Shown here: positions 1 through 8,355 of the stretch, in pieces | Layout of the letters: each line of letters opens with the position of its first letter | How positions within the stretch are numbered: position 1 is the first letter of the stretch | Origin: Stieleria mannarensis | GTDB taxonomy: Bacteria > Planctomycetota > Planctomycetia > Pirellulales > Pirellulaceae | Reading direction: 5' to 3' | Assembly: GCF_014154935.1 (NCBI RefSeq) | Contig: NZ_JACEHH010000043.1 | Span: 1-64,000 of the forward strand | DNA: 64,000 bases | Notes under the pieces: generated by a model | What the model was told of the DNA's origin: nothing | The model's input: only the letters and a program-made list of their open reading frames with translations | The model's database searches: none | Program-made: the position numbers and the translations under genes

Positions 1-184
1 CTACTTTCTCGAACGTCCCAAAATCGACCGCGACTTCTTTTTCATTGCATTGCCATATGCGTTATTCGTGTTTCCAGGAGGACCACTCTTGGGTTGGTAT
101 ATCGGAACAATGCTGTGGCACGCTCTTGAGGACCGATACCACGTAACGAAAGAACGAGACGAGTTGTCCGACGAGCACAGGTGA
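1..184 (+). CDS. C-terminal end of a small membrane protein (5' truncated)
   Basis: An open frame enters from the left edge (codons begin at base 2) and stops at a TGA ending at 184. About 60 residues are visible. They include a hydrophobic stretch with the pattern FFFIALPYALFVFPGG, followed by GPLLGWYIGTMLW and a charged tail ending KERDELSDEHR, which suggests a membrane helix or hairpin with a charged cytosolic end. The start lies outside the window, so full length and family cannot be judged. I do not recognise the family. The frame has no internal stop from the window edge, and the hydrophobic/charged layout is gene-like, but no more can be said. Confidence 0.45.
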   Translation, partial: YFLERPKIDRDFFFIALPYALFVFPGGPLLGWYIGTMLWHALEDRYHVTKERDELSDEHR

Positions 185-346
185 AGAATGAATCAATTGC
201 ACACAAGCTTCGCCTGAGATTGAGAAGTTGGCACTGTTCGTCAGGACCTGCTCTAATCCAGTCCTGGGAGCGGTCAAAAGAAAGCACACAGGATTCGGAG
301 AGGCGTTCGATCCCCGTTTCTCCGTATGCGCGGATTGGTCGCAACG

Positions 347-811
347 ATGACTCCACGATTTAGTTTGCGTCAGCTGATGTTTGCCTTGACGATCGCCGTC
401 TTCGGCGTGTGGTCGATCTCGATCGGGCTTTCCCGCGCGCGGCACAACGCGGACGCATCCCAGAGTACCTACGCCGCGAGATTGGTCGCACAGATGTGTG
501 TTCGACACATGAGTTTCAACGGTGATTCGTGGCCGAAAGGCTGGCAGGAACTCCGAGATGACTTCGCACCATGCATGGCACGCACGCGTCAATCGTGGGA
601 TTTCGATGACCTCAAGGAACGGGTCGGCGTCGATTGGAACCTCGATCCGGCGGATCTTTTGACGGTGCCGGATTCTGCCACCGTGATCTGGGTTGCGAGC
701 GATCCAGATTTTCCATTTCACGGCACAACTCCAAACGCCATCGTGCTTCGGCACCTTCACGATCGGAATCGTCTCCAAAACGTTGGCACGGTCAAAATGG
801 ATGCGTTCTAA
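347..811 (+). CDS. Small N-terminally anchored membrane protein with FSLRQLM motif
   Basis: 154 residues from the ATG at 347; an in-frame ATG at 326 would add seven residues. I prefer 347 because the protein then begins MTPRFSLRQLMF. This arrangement (charged start, FSLRxLM, then one hydrophobic helix) recurs at 3761 in this window and is common in planctomycete membrane proteins. The helix spans about residues 10-32 (LMFALTIAVFGVWSISIG). The remaining ~120 residues are soluble, rich in Trp and Asp, and probably face the periplasm. No enzymatic motif is visible. The gene stands alone, with over 160 bases of noncoding sequence on each side. Function unknown. Confidence 0.6.
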   Translation: MTPRFSLRQLMFALTIAVFGVWSISIGLSRARHNADASQSTYAARLVAQMCVRHMSFNGDSWPKGWQELRDDFAPCMARTRQSWDFDDLKERVGVDWNLDPADLLTVPDSATVIWVASDPDFPFHGTTPNAIVLRHLHDRNRLQNVGTVKMDAF

Positions 812-1064
812 TCTCGCCCTGAGGTTGGATCAACTAAGGCTGGAAATTCGCTGACGCACGATCGGATTTGCGCAAGCACTAAAGCGAATCGATTGCTTGT
901 CACAACCCGAATGTCGAGAGCCGATCACGGAGATTTGCTGTGACGAACATTTTTGGTATCAACGACATGAGTGCTGTAGATTTAAATCGCCACGTTGGTC
1001 GGTTTCCGGGGGCGAGTTTCTTCGTCGCAACGACGCAAGCCGCCACTGCGATGTGGATCTAAAC

Positions 1065-1634
1065 GTGTCCGTTTTTCAACTACCGATCGAGACGGACCGA
1101 ATGTTGATCCGTCGCCTGATTCAAAGCGACCGCGATGCCCTGTTTGCGATCTATGGTGACGCCGAGAACGCGCGCTACAACTTCTATCGGCCATGGACAA
1201 TCGAGCAGGTTGAATCGCACATTGATGCGCAGTCACAGATCGATGTTGATTCCCCCGGAATTGCGGTGATGCTGGCGGCATTGTTGCAAAACTCCGACGA
1301 GTTGGTTGGTTGTGTCCAGCTGACCAATGTCAGCCCTGACGATCGTCAATCCGAAATCGGCTACTCATTCAACCGATCCTATACTGGGAAGGGATTGGCG
1401 ACGGAGGCTGTTGTCGGAGTGCTCGGCTATGCCTTCAACTGTCTCGGGGAGCATCGAGTGTGCGCGGGTGTGGACACCCGAAACGAGCGTTCATGGCGAC
1501 TTCTGGAACGCGTCGGGATGCGAAGAGAAGCGCATTTCATCGATGCAAATCTAGAATCGGATGGATGGTCGGATGACTATGTCTATGCGATGTTGGACTA
1601 CGAGTGGAACCGCAAATATGCGAGCACCATTTAG
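1065..1634 (+). CDS. GNAT-family N-acetyltransferase (RimJ/RimL-like)
   Basis: The product resembles GNAT acetyltransferases of the RimJ/RimL type, which move an acetyl group from acetyl-CoA to an amine, often a protein N-terminus or small molecule. The domain starts at ETDRMLIRRL, continues with a central strand region (IGYSFNRSYTGKGLATEAV, the family's acetyl-CoA-binding R/Q-x-x-G-x-G/A region read here as YTGKGLA) and ends with RVCAGVDTRNERSWRLLERVG, the characteristic asparagine/serine helix before the last strands. The open frame extends upstream to a TTG at 897, but the first ~56 residues do not look like GNAT sequence. I therefore favour the GTG at 1065, with ATG 1101 as the alternative. 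The substrate cannot be inferred; the gene stands alone. Confidence 0.75.
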   Translation: MSVFQLPIETDRMLIRRLIQSDRDALFAIYGDAENARYNFYRPWTIEQVESHIDAQSQIDVDSPGIAVMLAALLQNSDELVGCVQLTNVSPDDRQSEIGYSFNRSYTGKGLATEAVVGVLGYAFNCLGEHRVCAGVDTRNERSWRLLERVGMRREAHFIDANLESDGWSDDYVYAMLDYEWNRKYASTI

Positions 1635-1685
1635 CAATCGCAGGAGGGAACCGATTACCCAGACCCCATCTGACAGCACGACTCG

Positions 1686-2108
1686 TTGCCGGCTGGCGTT
1701 GTGTGGAAAGACGTTCATGTGTCATGCCAGTTCGGCAATCTCCCCCTGATCGCCCGAAACATTCTTCCCAAACGTGAGCAGTTTGATGGCGTTCACAAAG
1801 AATCCGACAAGCTCGACGACCAAAAGGTCACGCTAATCGGGCATCTCTTAATTCCTCAGTCGCAGCCAGAGGGGCGGTTTATCTTGGATGACCCACGTCT
1901 GCCCCGCGTTCTCGAGCAAGATTCCGATTCGAGAGTGACGCTTATCGTCGAGCGAATCACGCCAGGAACAGCGGGCCCGAGCTACGTGCACGGTTTTGCC
2001 AGCAGAACTTACTCGACTGCCAGCCCTCCCACGCTCCGCGTGCGAAACGAATCGCACCGCGAATTGATACGAGGTGGATCGTTAACCGCTACAATCATTG
2101 ACCTGTAG
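1686..2108 (+). CDS. Doubtful hypothetical protein
   Basis: An open frame of 140 codons in the 570-base stretch between the acetyltransferase and the next membrane protein. Its product has alternating hydrophobic segments (VTLIGHLLIP, VTLIVERITPG) that could be beta strands, but it matches no family I recognise. The frame on the opposite strand is also open across part of the region. There is no convincing ribosome-binding site before the ATG at 1686. It could be the remnant of a longer gene or chance coding potential in G+C-rich DNA. Confidence 0.25.
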   Translation: MPAGVVWKDVHVSCQFGNLPLIARNILPKREQFDGVHKESDKLDDQKVTLIGHLLIPQSQPEGRFILDDPRLPRVLEQDSDSRVTLIVERITPGTAGPSYVHGFASRTYSTASPPTLRVRNESHRELIRGGSLTATIIDL

Positions 2109-2203
2109 TTGATGCTGATTGGAGAAGACGCATCCGCATGACCTGCAAATGGTAACGTGGATACGATGCCCTGCGTCTGGATGATTCGAGGAAGGTGGCC
2201 ATC

Positions 2204-2815
2204 ATGATGAAGCATCTTTCGACGCGTTCGAAGCTCGGGCTCGGTGTTGCGGCTGTTGTGATTGGCGGGCTGTTTGCGGCCGTTATGCCAAACTTCACGC
2301 CGGTCAGCAAATTCGAAGGCATCTCGTGGGTTGTCTTTACGACGCCCGATGGAATGTGTCGAGGTGTGTTGCCTGACGATTTTGAATACAACGCTGATGA
2401 ACTGGAGATCGATGGACAGGTAAGTGAATGGGGGCAATGGATCGGCGACACCCGGGTTGCGATCGCGACACTCCCGACCAATCTGGGAAGCAATGAATCG
2501 GCCGAGGACCGGTATGAAAGCTCTGCCATTGGACTTGCCGAGGCCTGGGACGGGTTCGTTGTCCTGAGTGAGTCGATCGAGAGCGCTGGGGTTGAAGGCC
2601 GACACCAGATCATCAACACCGGTCCGGTCGTTTTCCGTCGACATTTCTACATTGTCAATGAAATTGCCTTGATCGCTGTTGCCACCTATCCGGCACACGA
2701 TCATGATGAATCTGTCGTCGAGCACTTCTTGTCTCGGTTTGAGTTGCTTCGGGATGGTGATCCCGTCGCACCGCTTGATCCAGTAGGCACTCTCAACTCA
2801 CGAGAACCCGAATGA
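2204..2815 (+). CDS. Hypothetical exported or membrane-anchored protein
   Basis: About 203 residues. A Shine-Dalgarno-like GAGGAAGG at 2188-2195 sits eight bases before the ATG at 2204 and fixes the start better than the GTG at 2195. Residues ~10-30 (KLGLGVAAVVIGGLFAAVMP) form one hydrophobic helix or uncleaved signal. The rest is a soluble alpha/beta domain with strands such as WVVFTTPDG, RVAIATLP and VVFRRHFYIVNEIALIAVATYP. This layout is reminiscent of PsbP/Mog1-type small extracytoplasmic domains, but I cannot assign it. The stop overlaps the next start as ATGA, implying translational coupling with the membrane protein at 2812. Confidence 0.65.
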   Translation: MMKHLSTRSKLGLGVAAVVIGGLFAAVMPNFTPVSKFEGISWVVFTTPDGMCRGVLPDDFEYNADELEIDGQVSEWGQWIGDTRVAIATLPTNLGSNESAEDRYESSAIGLAEAWDGFVVLSESIESAGVEGRHQIINTGPVVFRRHFYIVNEIALIAVATYPAHDHDESVVEHFLSRFELLRDGDPVAPLDPVGTLNSREPE

Positions 2816-3228
2816 TCCGGCAATTCCACATTTGGCACCTGATCGTCGCGACAACGGTGGCGGCATTGCTGTTTGCGACACTGCAGCTTCCAGCTTCGAT
2901 CGCACAAGCGTTGGTGGTCGTTGTGGTTTTCGGAACATTTCACGTGTTGATAGCGCGGCGGTGCAACTGCTATGAGAGCGTTTTTGCGGGTGCCGTCGCC
3001 GCGTTGTTGGTCGCGACATTTTTTTCGAGTGTCAACGGCGGGTGGTCGCTGGGCAACGGTTGGATTGGGATGTTTCTCGATCCGATGTCGATCTTGCGTT
3101 GGATCACGATGGCGACCGTTGGGGGTTTTGTTCAGGTAAACTACGTCCATGCCTTCCGAGAACAACAACGACAGTTCCAGCGCGTTTCTGCGGGTTCGAT
3201 CACCGAAGCTGGGCGTGATGCCCGGTGA
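2812..3228 (+). CDS. Small integral membrane protein
   Basis: 138 residues with three or four predicted membrane helices: residues ~8-28 (LIVATTVAALLFATLQLPAS), ~30-48 (AQALVVVVVFGTFHVLIA), ~57-72 (VFAGAVAALLVATFFSS) and ~95-108. The ATG overlaps the stop of the upstream exported protein by four bases, so the two are probably made from one message. The C-terminal ~20 residues are read in a region that also encodes the start of the following gene in another frame. No family recognised. Confidence 0.55.
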   Translation: MIRQFHIWHLIVATTVAALLFATLQLPASIAQALVVVVVFGTFHVLIARRCNCYESVFAGAVAALLVATFFSSVNGGWSLGNGWIGMFLDPMSILRWITMATVGGFVQVNYVHAFREQQRQFQRVSAGSITEAGRDAR

Positions 3229-3595
3229 GGAAGAGGAGCTGGTCAACGAGGGGACGTATGGAAAGGCGTTCGCGCTGTATCTGCGAGATGCGTTGGTGCA
3301 AAACGGTTTCCAGGCAACGCAAGTCGCGTGCGAAGATTGGGGATGGTGGGTGACGGTTGCGGGGTTGCCGTTCTCGTGCGGCATCGGGATCTATGGGATG
3401 CGAATCGATGATTCGGATATGCTTGATCTGTGCGTCACCGTGCTGACACCTCGTGGCAAGCAATGGAGTTGGGGCCGATTCCGATTGGTCGACACCACCG
3501 CGGACGTGGATCGGCTGCACGAGGCGATTCGTGAGATTTGCGCCGACGACGATGAAGTGACGATCGTCGCCGAGACGCCGGATTTTCCGCTTTGA
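3149..3595 (+). CDS. Hypothetical cytosolic protein
   Basis: 148 residues, starting inside the 3' end of the previous gene (80-base overlap in a different frame). The product has no membrane segment. It contains FALYLRDALVQNGFQ, a Trp-rich segment (CEDWGWWVTVAG) and a C-terminal part rich in Asp. The general pattern of a short regulatory or immunity-like alpha/beta domain is visible but cannot be named. The long overlap is unusual: either the upstream gene ends earlier in reality, or the true start is the internal ATG (codon 24, GVMPGEEEEL). Confidence 0.5.
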   Translation: MPSENNNDSSSAFLRVRSPKLGVMPGEEEELVNEGTYGKAFALYLRDALVQNGFQATQVACEDWGWWVTVAGLPFSCGIGIYGMRIDDSDMLDLCVTVLTPRGKQWSWGRFRLVDTTADVDRLHEAIREICADDDEVTIVAETPDFPL

Positions 3596-3659
3596 AAGTC
3601 GAAGGGGCTGCGGAGAATGCTGGTGTTCAGGCAGAAATTGACTGTCTGCGGGAAGAAAG

Positions 3660-3761
3660 GTGAACGAACACATCGACCTTCCCGGCCAGACGGAGGCTCT
3701 TGCGGAGTTTAAGAAGACCGTGTTTGGGCAAATGCCAAAGTCTAAGCGAGAATTCGGCTGA
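3660..3761 (+). CDS. Possible 33-residue leader ORF coupled to the next gene
   Basis: A GTG-initiated frame of 33 codons (VNEHIDLPGQTEALAEF...) ends with TGATG, so its stop overlaps the ATG at 3761. A purine run GGGAAGAAAG lies immediately before the GTG, closer than usual. The sequence is amphipathic and without homology I can name. It may be a translation-coupling leader, or chance; no independent support exists. Confidence 0.2.
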   Translation: MNEHIDLPGQTEALAEFKKTVFGQMPKSKREFG

Positions 3762-4207
3762 TGCGGTTTAGCTTACGGACGCTCATGATCGTCACACTCG
3801 TAATCGCGGTTGCGGTGGCGGCTGTTTCGGCGTACTGGCGTCACCTTGGCGGGCAGGTTTACTACGCTCGCCGGATCGAGCGACAACTGGAAGGCCTTCA
3901 CGGTCGGTGTCCTCCGTCCATGACGGCTGCACAGTGGAGTTGCATGGTCGACTGGACAGGTAATTTGCACGGAAACAGTCTGATTCCCTTTCAAACCACG
4001 CTTGAAGAGATCTCCGAGTTTGAAGCCCGCTTGAAGGAGCGACTCGATAAACCAGTTGATGCATCGACGATCGAGTGGATCTGGGATGAGTACGCCGTGG
4101 TCTGCGACGGCGGCAAGAATTACCAGAAGTTTCGCTTGATGGTCAATGAGGAGTTGAAGGCACGGGGTTCGCCCGTGTTGCTGGAAGCACACGTGGATTC
4201 GCGATAG
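3761..4207 (+). CDS. Small membrane-anchored protein with FSLRTLM motif
   Basis: 148 residues beginning MRFSLRTLMIVTLVIAVAV: a short charged start followed by one membrane helix (residues ~8-26). This layout is common in planctomycete proteins of unknown role, and the same type appears at 347. The soluble remainder contains a helical region (EEISEFEARLKERLDKP) and several Trp and Cys residues. The ATG overlaps the stop of a 33-codon upstream frame. No catalytic motif seen. Confidence 0.6.
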   Translation: MRFSLRTLMIVTLVIAVAVAAVSAYWRHLGGQVYYARRIERQLEGLHGRCPPSMTAAQWSCMVDWTGNLHGNSLIPFQTTLEEISEFEARLKERLDKPVDASTIEWIWDEYAVVCDGGKNYQKFRLMVNEELKARGSPVLLEAHVDSR

Positions 4208-4240
4208 GTGCTAACTTGTTTGTGATACACTATCAACGAT

Positions 4241-4360
4241 GTTTAGGACCGTCGGAAGAATATGTGGCGGGGATCGATTGTGGGATAGGCTTCCGGCCTG
4301 TCGTTTTCGCCATGACAGGATGGAAGCCTGTCCCACTTATTCTTCCGACGTTCCTTAATT
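4241..4360. repeat. Palindromic dispersed repeat (MITE/REP-like), long inverted repeat
   Basis: The core at 4280-4336 is a near-perfect inverted repeat: GGGATAGGCTTCC followed by GGCCTGTC reads back as GACAGGATGG-AAGCCTGTCCC on the other arm. It is enclosed by a second pair of arms, CGTCGGAAGAATA (about 4250-4262) and TATTCTTCCGACG (about 4338-4350). The whole block is therefore one large potential hairpin. Single half-copies of the core occur at 21052, 29432 and 31449, each right after or at a stop codon. It lies just upstream of msrA. Confidence 0.75.
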
Positions 4361-4396
4361 GGGAGAGCCGACGCCGAATCGAAGGGGACGCAATTG

Positions 4397-5044
4397 ATGA
4401 ATGTCAGTCGACGCAATGCCGTTTTGTGCTCCGTGTGGATTGCATCCTACATCATCCCGCAAGCGGTCCTAGCCGATCAGCCGGAACGCGAAACGGCGAC
4501 GTTCGGCGGCGGGTGCTACTGGTGCGTGGAGGCGGTGTTTCAACGGATCGAAGGTGTTTCGAATGTCCGCCCGGGATTCATGGGCGGGCGAATGAAGAAT
4601 CCGACCTACCAACAGGTGCTCACGGGACGGACCGGTCATGTCGAGGTGATTCAATTGGAATTTGACCCCGACGTCGTTTCCTACAACACGCTGTTGCAGG
4701 TGTTTTGGCGGACCCACGATCCGACGACGAAGAACCGGCAGGGGCCGGATTTCGGACCGCAATATCGCAGCGTCGTGTTCGCCCACACCGAGCAACAGCA
4801 GGAGGTCGCGTCGGAGTACAAGCGATTATTGAATCGGCAGCAGGCGTTCAAATCACCCATCGTCACGACGATCGAACGCGCCACCACGTTCTATCCCACC
4901 GATGCGGATCACCAGGATTACTTCAATCGTAACCGCGACAAACAGTATTGTGAGGCGTACATCGTTCCCAAGCTGAAGAAGTTGCAGACATTGTTTCCCG
5001 AACACGTGAAAGACGACGCGGGAACTTCCGACGTCGTCGAATAG
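4397..5044 (+). CDS. msrA: Peptide methionine sulfoxide reductase A, exported
   Basis: MsrA reduces methionine-S-sulfoxide in proteins back to methionine. The signature GGGCYWCVEAVF carries the nucleophilic cysteine (family form GCFW). It is followed by conserved GVSNVRPGFMGG, NPTYQQVLTGRTGHVEVIQLEFDP, WRTHDPTTKNRQGPD and PQYRSVVF, so the whole domain is present. About 27 N-terminal residues (NVSRRNAVLCSVWIASYIIPQAVLA) look like a signal peptide, placing the enzyme outside the cytoplasm. Start: ATG 4397, nine bases after an AAGGGG element; the TTG at 4394 is in frame but less likely. The gene is monocistronic, preceded by the palindromic repeat at 4241-4360. Confidence 0.92.
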   Translation: MNVSRRNAVLCSVWIASYIIPQAVLADQPERETATFGGGCYWCVEAVFQRIEGVSNVRPGFMGGRMKNPTYQQVLTGRTGHVEVIQLEFDPDVVSYNTLLQVFWRTHDPTTKNRQGPDFGPQYRSVVFAHTEQQQEVASEYKRLLNRQQAFKSPIVTTIERATTFYPTDADHQDYFNRNRDKQYCEAYIVPKLKKLQTLFPEHVKDDAGTSDVVE

Positions 5045-5190
5045 GCATTAAAGGACAGCGGGAGTTCGCAACTGCAAGAAACACCTGCAGGCTCATTAAC
5101 CGTACCCGGTGAAGCAGATCGGAAAAGAGAGGGTTTGACATCGCAGCGCACGTTTCCAAAACCCGGGTTCCGTTTCGTCTCGCGGCGGGA

Positions 5191-5892
5191 TTGTTGGGCA
5201 TGCTTTTCATTGCCTTCTCGTTCTACCGTGTGCTCGGTGGGGCGGCGGGCTGGATTGAATTTGTCACCGCGATCGTCGCTGGGCTGATTGGCGTGCAGTT
5301 CGTGTATTCCGGGTTGACCGGGCGGTGGACATCATTGTTTGAACGCTTGAATCGTGATCGAGAGGAACGAACTCCCGGAAACTTTTTAGTGGTTGATCCG
5401 GTGTCGTGTGAAGTTGCCGACACCAACGTTGGCCGTGCGTCTGGATCGCCAATGCAAGCCGTCAATCCTTATGCGCCACCGAGTGACCTGGATGCGACCT
5501 TGATCGCTGACGAGACACCGAATGCCGGAGCAACACTGCAGGTGCTGACGCAGCAGTTCTTGGACGGTCACCGGTTCATTCACTATGGCGTCGTATTTTT
5601 TCTCGATCCAGACGACGACGCCTCCATCCATGCAGCTCTTCCGCTTGTTTCGCAGCGTCAGGTCGATGCGCGTCGAAACGTCGACGAAGCAATCCGTGTG
5701 CTGCCCGAATTCCTGGATTCACTGCCTGCTGCGAGACAATCGGTCGTTGGGCGGAACCTGGTGATTCGAATGGTCGAATCTTATGAACGTTTTGATCAGG
5801 AGGTTGCTGATCGTGTGGTGGTTCGATGGGAGGCGGGGAACGTGAAATGCATCGATCTGCTGCACATCGATAGACCCCCCAAATACTCATGA
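5191..5892 (+). CDS. Membrane protein with NPYAPP motif, function unknown
   Basis: 233 residues from a TTG at 5191; the open frame continues upstream to 5113 without ATG/GTG, and an ATG at 5200 is the other option. Two hydrophobic segments near the N-terminus (FIAFSFYRVLGGAAGW and FVTAIVAGLIGVQFVYSG) anchor the protein. A linker with VNPYAPPSDLD follows; this motif recurs in planctomycete membrane proteins. The C-terminal ~110 residues form a soluble alpha/beta domain. I see no catalytic motif. The start is uncertain because the upstream residues (VPFRLAAGLLG) would also fit the first helix. Confidence 0.6.
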   Translation: MLGMLFIAFSFYRVLGGAAGWIEFVTAIVAGLIGVQFVYSGLTGRWTSLFERLNRDREERTPGNFLVVDPVSCEVADTNVGRASGSPMQAVNPYAPPSDLDATLIADETPNAGATLQVLTQQFLDGHRFIHYGVVFFLDPDDDASIHAALPLVSQRQVDARRNVDEAIRVLPEFLDSLPAARQSVVGRNLVIRMVESYERFDQEVADRVVVRWEAGNVKCIDLLHIDRPPKYS

Positions 5893-5990
5893 ATTTCGTG
5901 AAGCAATTGTCACCGACTCTCTTCACTTCGGCGCGGAGAATCCTACGTCAGATCTTCCACGCTTCAATGCTTTATCGACCCTAGGGAGTC

Positions 5991-6050
5991 CCCCTCTCCC
6001 CCGGAAAACCTGACTCGCTGAAGCTCGCCAGGTTTTCCGGGGGAGAGGGG
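5991..6050. repeat. Perfect 22-bp inverted repeat, 16-base loop
   Basis: CCCCTCTCCCCCGGAAAACC plus TG at 5991-6012 is exactly complementary to 6029-6050. It lies between the convergent membrane-protein gene (ending 5892) and tssM (ending 6196). It could terminate transcription in either direction, though no T-run follows, or be a dispersed palindrome. The surrounding 5893-6195 otherwise shows no gene. Confidence 0.7.
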
Positions 6051-6195
6051 AGCCAGAATCACAACTATCGTCTTGCAACGAAAGGAGTTTGCCAACATTC
6101 TGTTGCTCGCACGGCTAGTGGGACAGTGATAGATTTCACGTCCCGAGCTCCGTCGCATGGTGTTCCCTGGCGGAGCCTGAAAACAAGTGCAGACA

Positions 6196-8319
6196 CTAAT
6201 CAACGACAAAGTTCTGCACGACCAGCAGGGCGGTCAGCAACAGTGCGATGATCCATCCGAGGATGGTAAAGGTGGTCAGCAGGTGTTGTTTGCGGCGTGA
6301 TTCGGGCGTCCACTGGACCTTGGATTGTTCGTCGACCAGTTTGTCTTTGAACACACCGCGGACGAAGGCGGGTTGTCCGGTGGTCGCTCCGCTGGCCGCG
6401 AAATAGCAACCGCTGAAGAAGAATGAATCGTCGTTGTCGCCGACGACGTCTTGCTCACTCGATTCGCAGCCGAACGCTTGGCCGAGCACGATGCGGAGTC
6501 GCGGTTTGAGTTCGTGTCGGATCTTGCAGGCGAGCGCATACAGTTTGCGGTTGCCGCGTTGTTGTGCCAGTCCGTCTTCGCGGCTGAACAGTCGGTACAC
6601 CCAGTCTTCGAAGGCATCGCACAAGCGGTCGCTGTGGGTGTTCAATTCATCCGGCGTCGGTCGGCTGCGCAGATCAAAGCGTCCTCCCAGTCGTCGCGAT
6701 AACAATCCCGACTGCAGCCGACGAACCAGCTCGGTGAACCCTTTGTCTTGTTCCAGGCCGACCAGCATGGCGGTGACCGGGCAGCGAACGCCCAGAGTTT
6801 GCTGGATCGTTTCGACATCGTTGCGGGCGGATTGGGCGATCGCGGAGAGTTGCAGCGGACCGACGCGAGAGAGTTCGAAGGGGATCAACGTCACCGCGCC
6901 ATTGATGCCACACATCGGCCGCCGTGCGCGTTGAAGCAATTTACAGACATAGCGCAGACGCGGGATTTGGTCGCTGGTGTCCAGTGATGCCGGAAGAGCG
7001 ACCTTCTTGTGGCCGCCGCTTCCGTGCAGGGCCAACGGGGCGTTGGAGGTCGCCAGGGGCTGAGTGGGGCGCGCCGATCCGGGGGATGCCTTGGCGTCGT
7101 CGATTCGATGCGGAGTTGAATCGGAAGCCTCACTCGGCCGTCCCAGCGCACGAGGCGGTGTCGCCGTCGCTTGCGTCGTGTCCGCAGTGGCGGCGCGGGT
7201 GTGCGAGCCGGCTGGTTGGGCAGGCGCAGAAGGTTGGCTGGGCGGGTATTGGTCAAATGAAATGGTACCTTCGTACCGCGGTGCCGGTCGCAACGCCTCG
7301 CCCGCCGCTCCGCCGCCGGACGCGGGAGACGTCGATTGTGGTCGCGGCGTATCGGCGGCTGGTGTTCCAGAACGCGGTTGCGGCTTGGTTGCCGGCACGT
7401 CGAACGCAGAGGATCGCGGCGGCGTGGCGGCCGTTTCACGCGGCGAGCCTGATTGTGGCGAGGAGTCGATGGCGTGCTGGCCGATGGTGCCCAGGTAGGG
7501 CTGCGGCTGCGATGACGGTGGAGTCGGCGGGGGGGATTGCGGCGCCGGGCGCATCGCGGTTTCTTTCTTCAGCGGCGTCGGCTTTGATGCCCCGGCCGGT
7601 GCAGCCGTTGGTCCCGGGGCGGCACGCTCGATCTTTTGAATCCCGTTCAAGCCGGTCGCCGCACCATGCGCCGCGGTCGAAGGGCTTGCTGTCGCGCCGC
7701 TGCCGCCTTCGGCCGCCCCGCCGGTGCGGCGGCGTGCGATGCGGCCGGGCGCCACGTTCATCGACGCTGGCGACCAACGCCCCATCAGCGCGCTCAACGA
7801 ACTGGCCCCTGGACAGAACAAATAGATCGCGTCGCTGCTCATGTACCACTGCAACGCATGGCTGACGCCGGACGAGTCGGGGACGCCGTGGATCGTTAAT
7901 TCGGTGTCCAAGGCTTCCATCAACCCTTGTTCGGTTTCGTTACCGGCGGATCCGAGAATCAGGAAAATCGGATAGTCCGACGGCGAAACGCCCTTGGCCC
8001 GAAGTGCGTTGATCCCGGCTTCCCAGGCCCGGTCGATATCCGGGAACTCGCCCTCGATCACTTGGTTCCAGCGCCGGATGCCCCAGTAGAGCACCAGCGG
8101 GATCAGGATCACCAATGCGAATTCGATCGCGATGTGAAGCGGCGACACCGCGTGGATCAGACGAACGCTTTGGGATCCGAACAGCCGAAAGATCCAGACG
8201 ACGACCAGGATGACGACCAGCACCAGTGCCGTTACCGCCGCCGATTTTCCGGCCAGCGTCGTGGGCAAAAAACGACGGTGCAGCGGAAGTTTTTTTTCGG
8301 GCGACGGTTCGTTGGACAT
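6196..8319 (-). CDS. tssM: Short TssM/IcmF-like T6SS membrane-complex protein
   Basis: TssM is the inner-membrane core of the T6SS trans-envelope complex. Evidence: two membrane helices near residues 27-48 and 64-82; an IcmF-like cytosolic domain starting with YPIFLILGSAGNETEQ (about residues 116-131), which stands where the family has its Walker A; later stretches RRPMCGINGAVTLIPF and RCPVTAMLVGLEQDKGFTELV matching conserved IcmF segments; and one C-terminal helix. At 707 residues it is much shorter than usual (often over 1,100) and lacks the long periplasmic domain. The P-loop lacks the GKT/S. A Pro/Ala/Ser-rich linker of about 240 residues (about 195-440) is inserted. Start: ATG 8319; a GTG at 8325 is also in frame. 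Last gene of tssK-L-M. Confidence 0.8.
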   Translation of the reverse strand: MSNEPSPEKKLPLHRRFLPTTLAGKSAAVTALVLVVILVVVWIFRLFGSQSVRLIHAVSPLHIAIEFALVILIPLVLYWGIRRWNQVIEGEFPDIDRAWEAGINALRAKGVSPSDYPIFLILGSAGNETEQGLMEALDTELTIHGVPDSSGVSHALQWYMSSDAIYLFCPGASSLSALMGRWSPASMNVAPGRIARRRTGGAAEGGSGATASPSTAAHGAATGLNGIQKIERAAPGPTAAPAGASKPTPLKKETAMRPAPQSPPPTPPSSQPQPYLGTIGQHAIDSSPQSGSPRETAATPPRSSAFDVPATKPQPRSGTPAADTPRPQSTSPASGGGAAGEALRPAPRYEGTISFDQYPPSQPSAPAQPAGSHTRAATADTTQATATPPRALGRPSEASDSTPHRIDDAKASPGSARPTQPLATSNAPLALHGSGGHKKVALPASLDTSDQIPRLRYVCKLLQRARRPMCGINGAVTLIPFELSRVGPLQLSAIAQSARNDVETIQQTLGVRCPVTAMLVGLEQDKGFTELVRRLQSGLLSRRLGGRFDLRSRPTPDELNTHSDRLCDAFEDWVYRLFSREDGLAQQRGNRKLYALACKIRHELKPRLRIVLGQAFGCESSEQDVVGDNDDSFFFSGCYFAASGATTGQPAFVRGVFKDKLVDEQSKVQWTPESRRKQHLLTTFTILGWIIALLLTALLVVQNFVVD

Positions 8320-8355
8320 GGTCACGATCGTTGGCGGTCACTGTGACGAGCGTCA

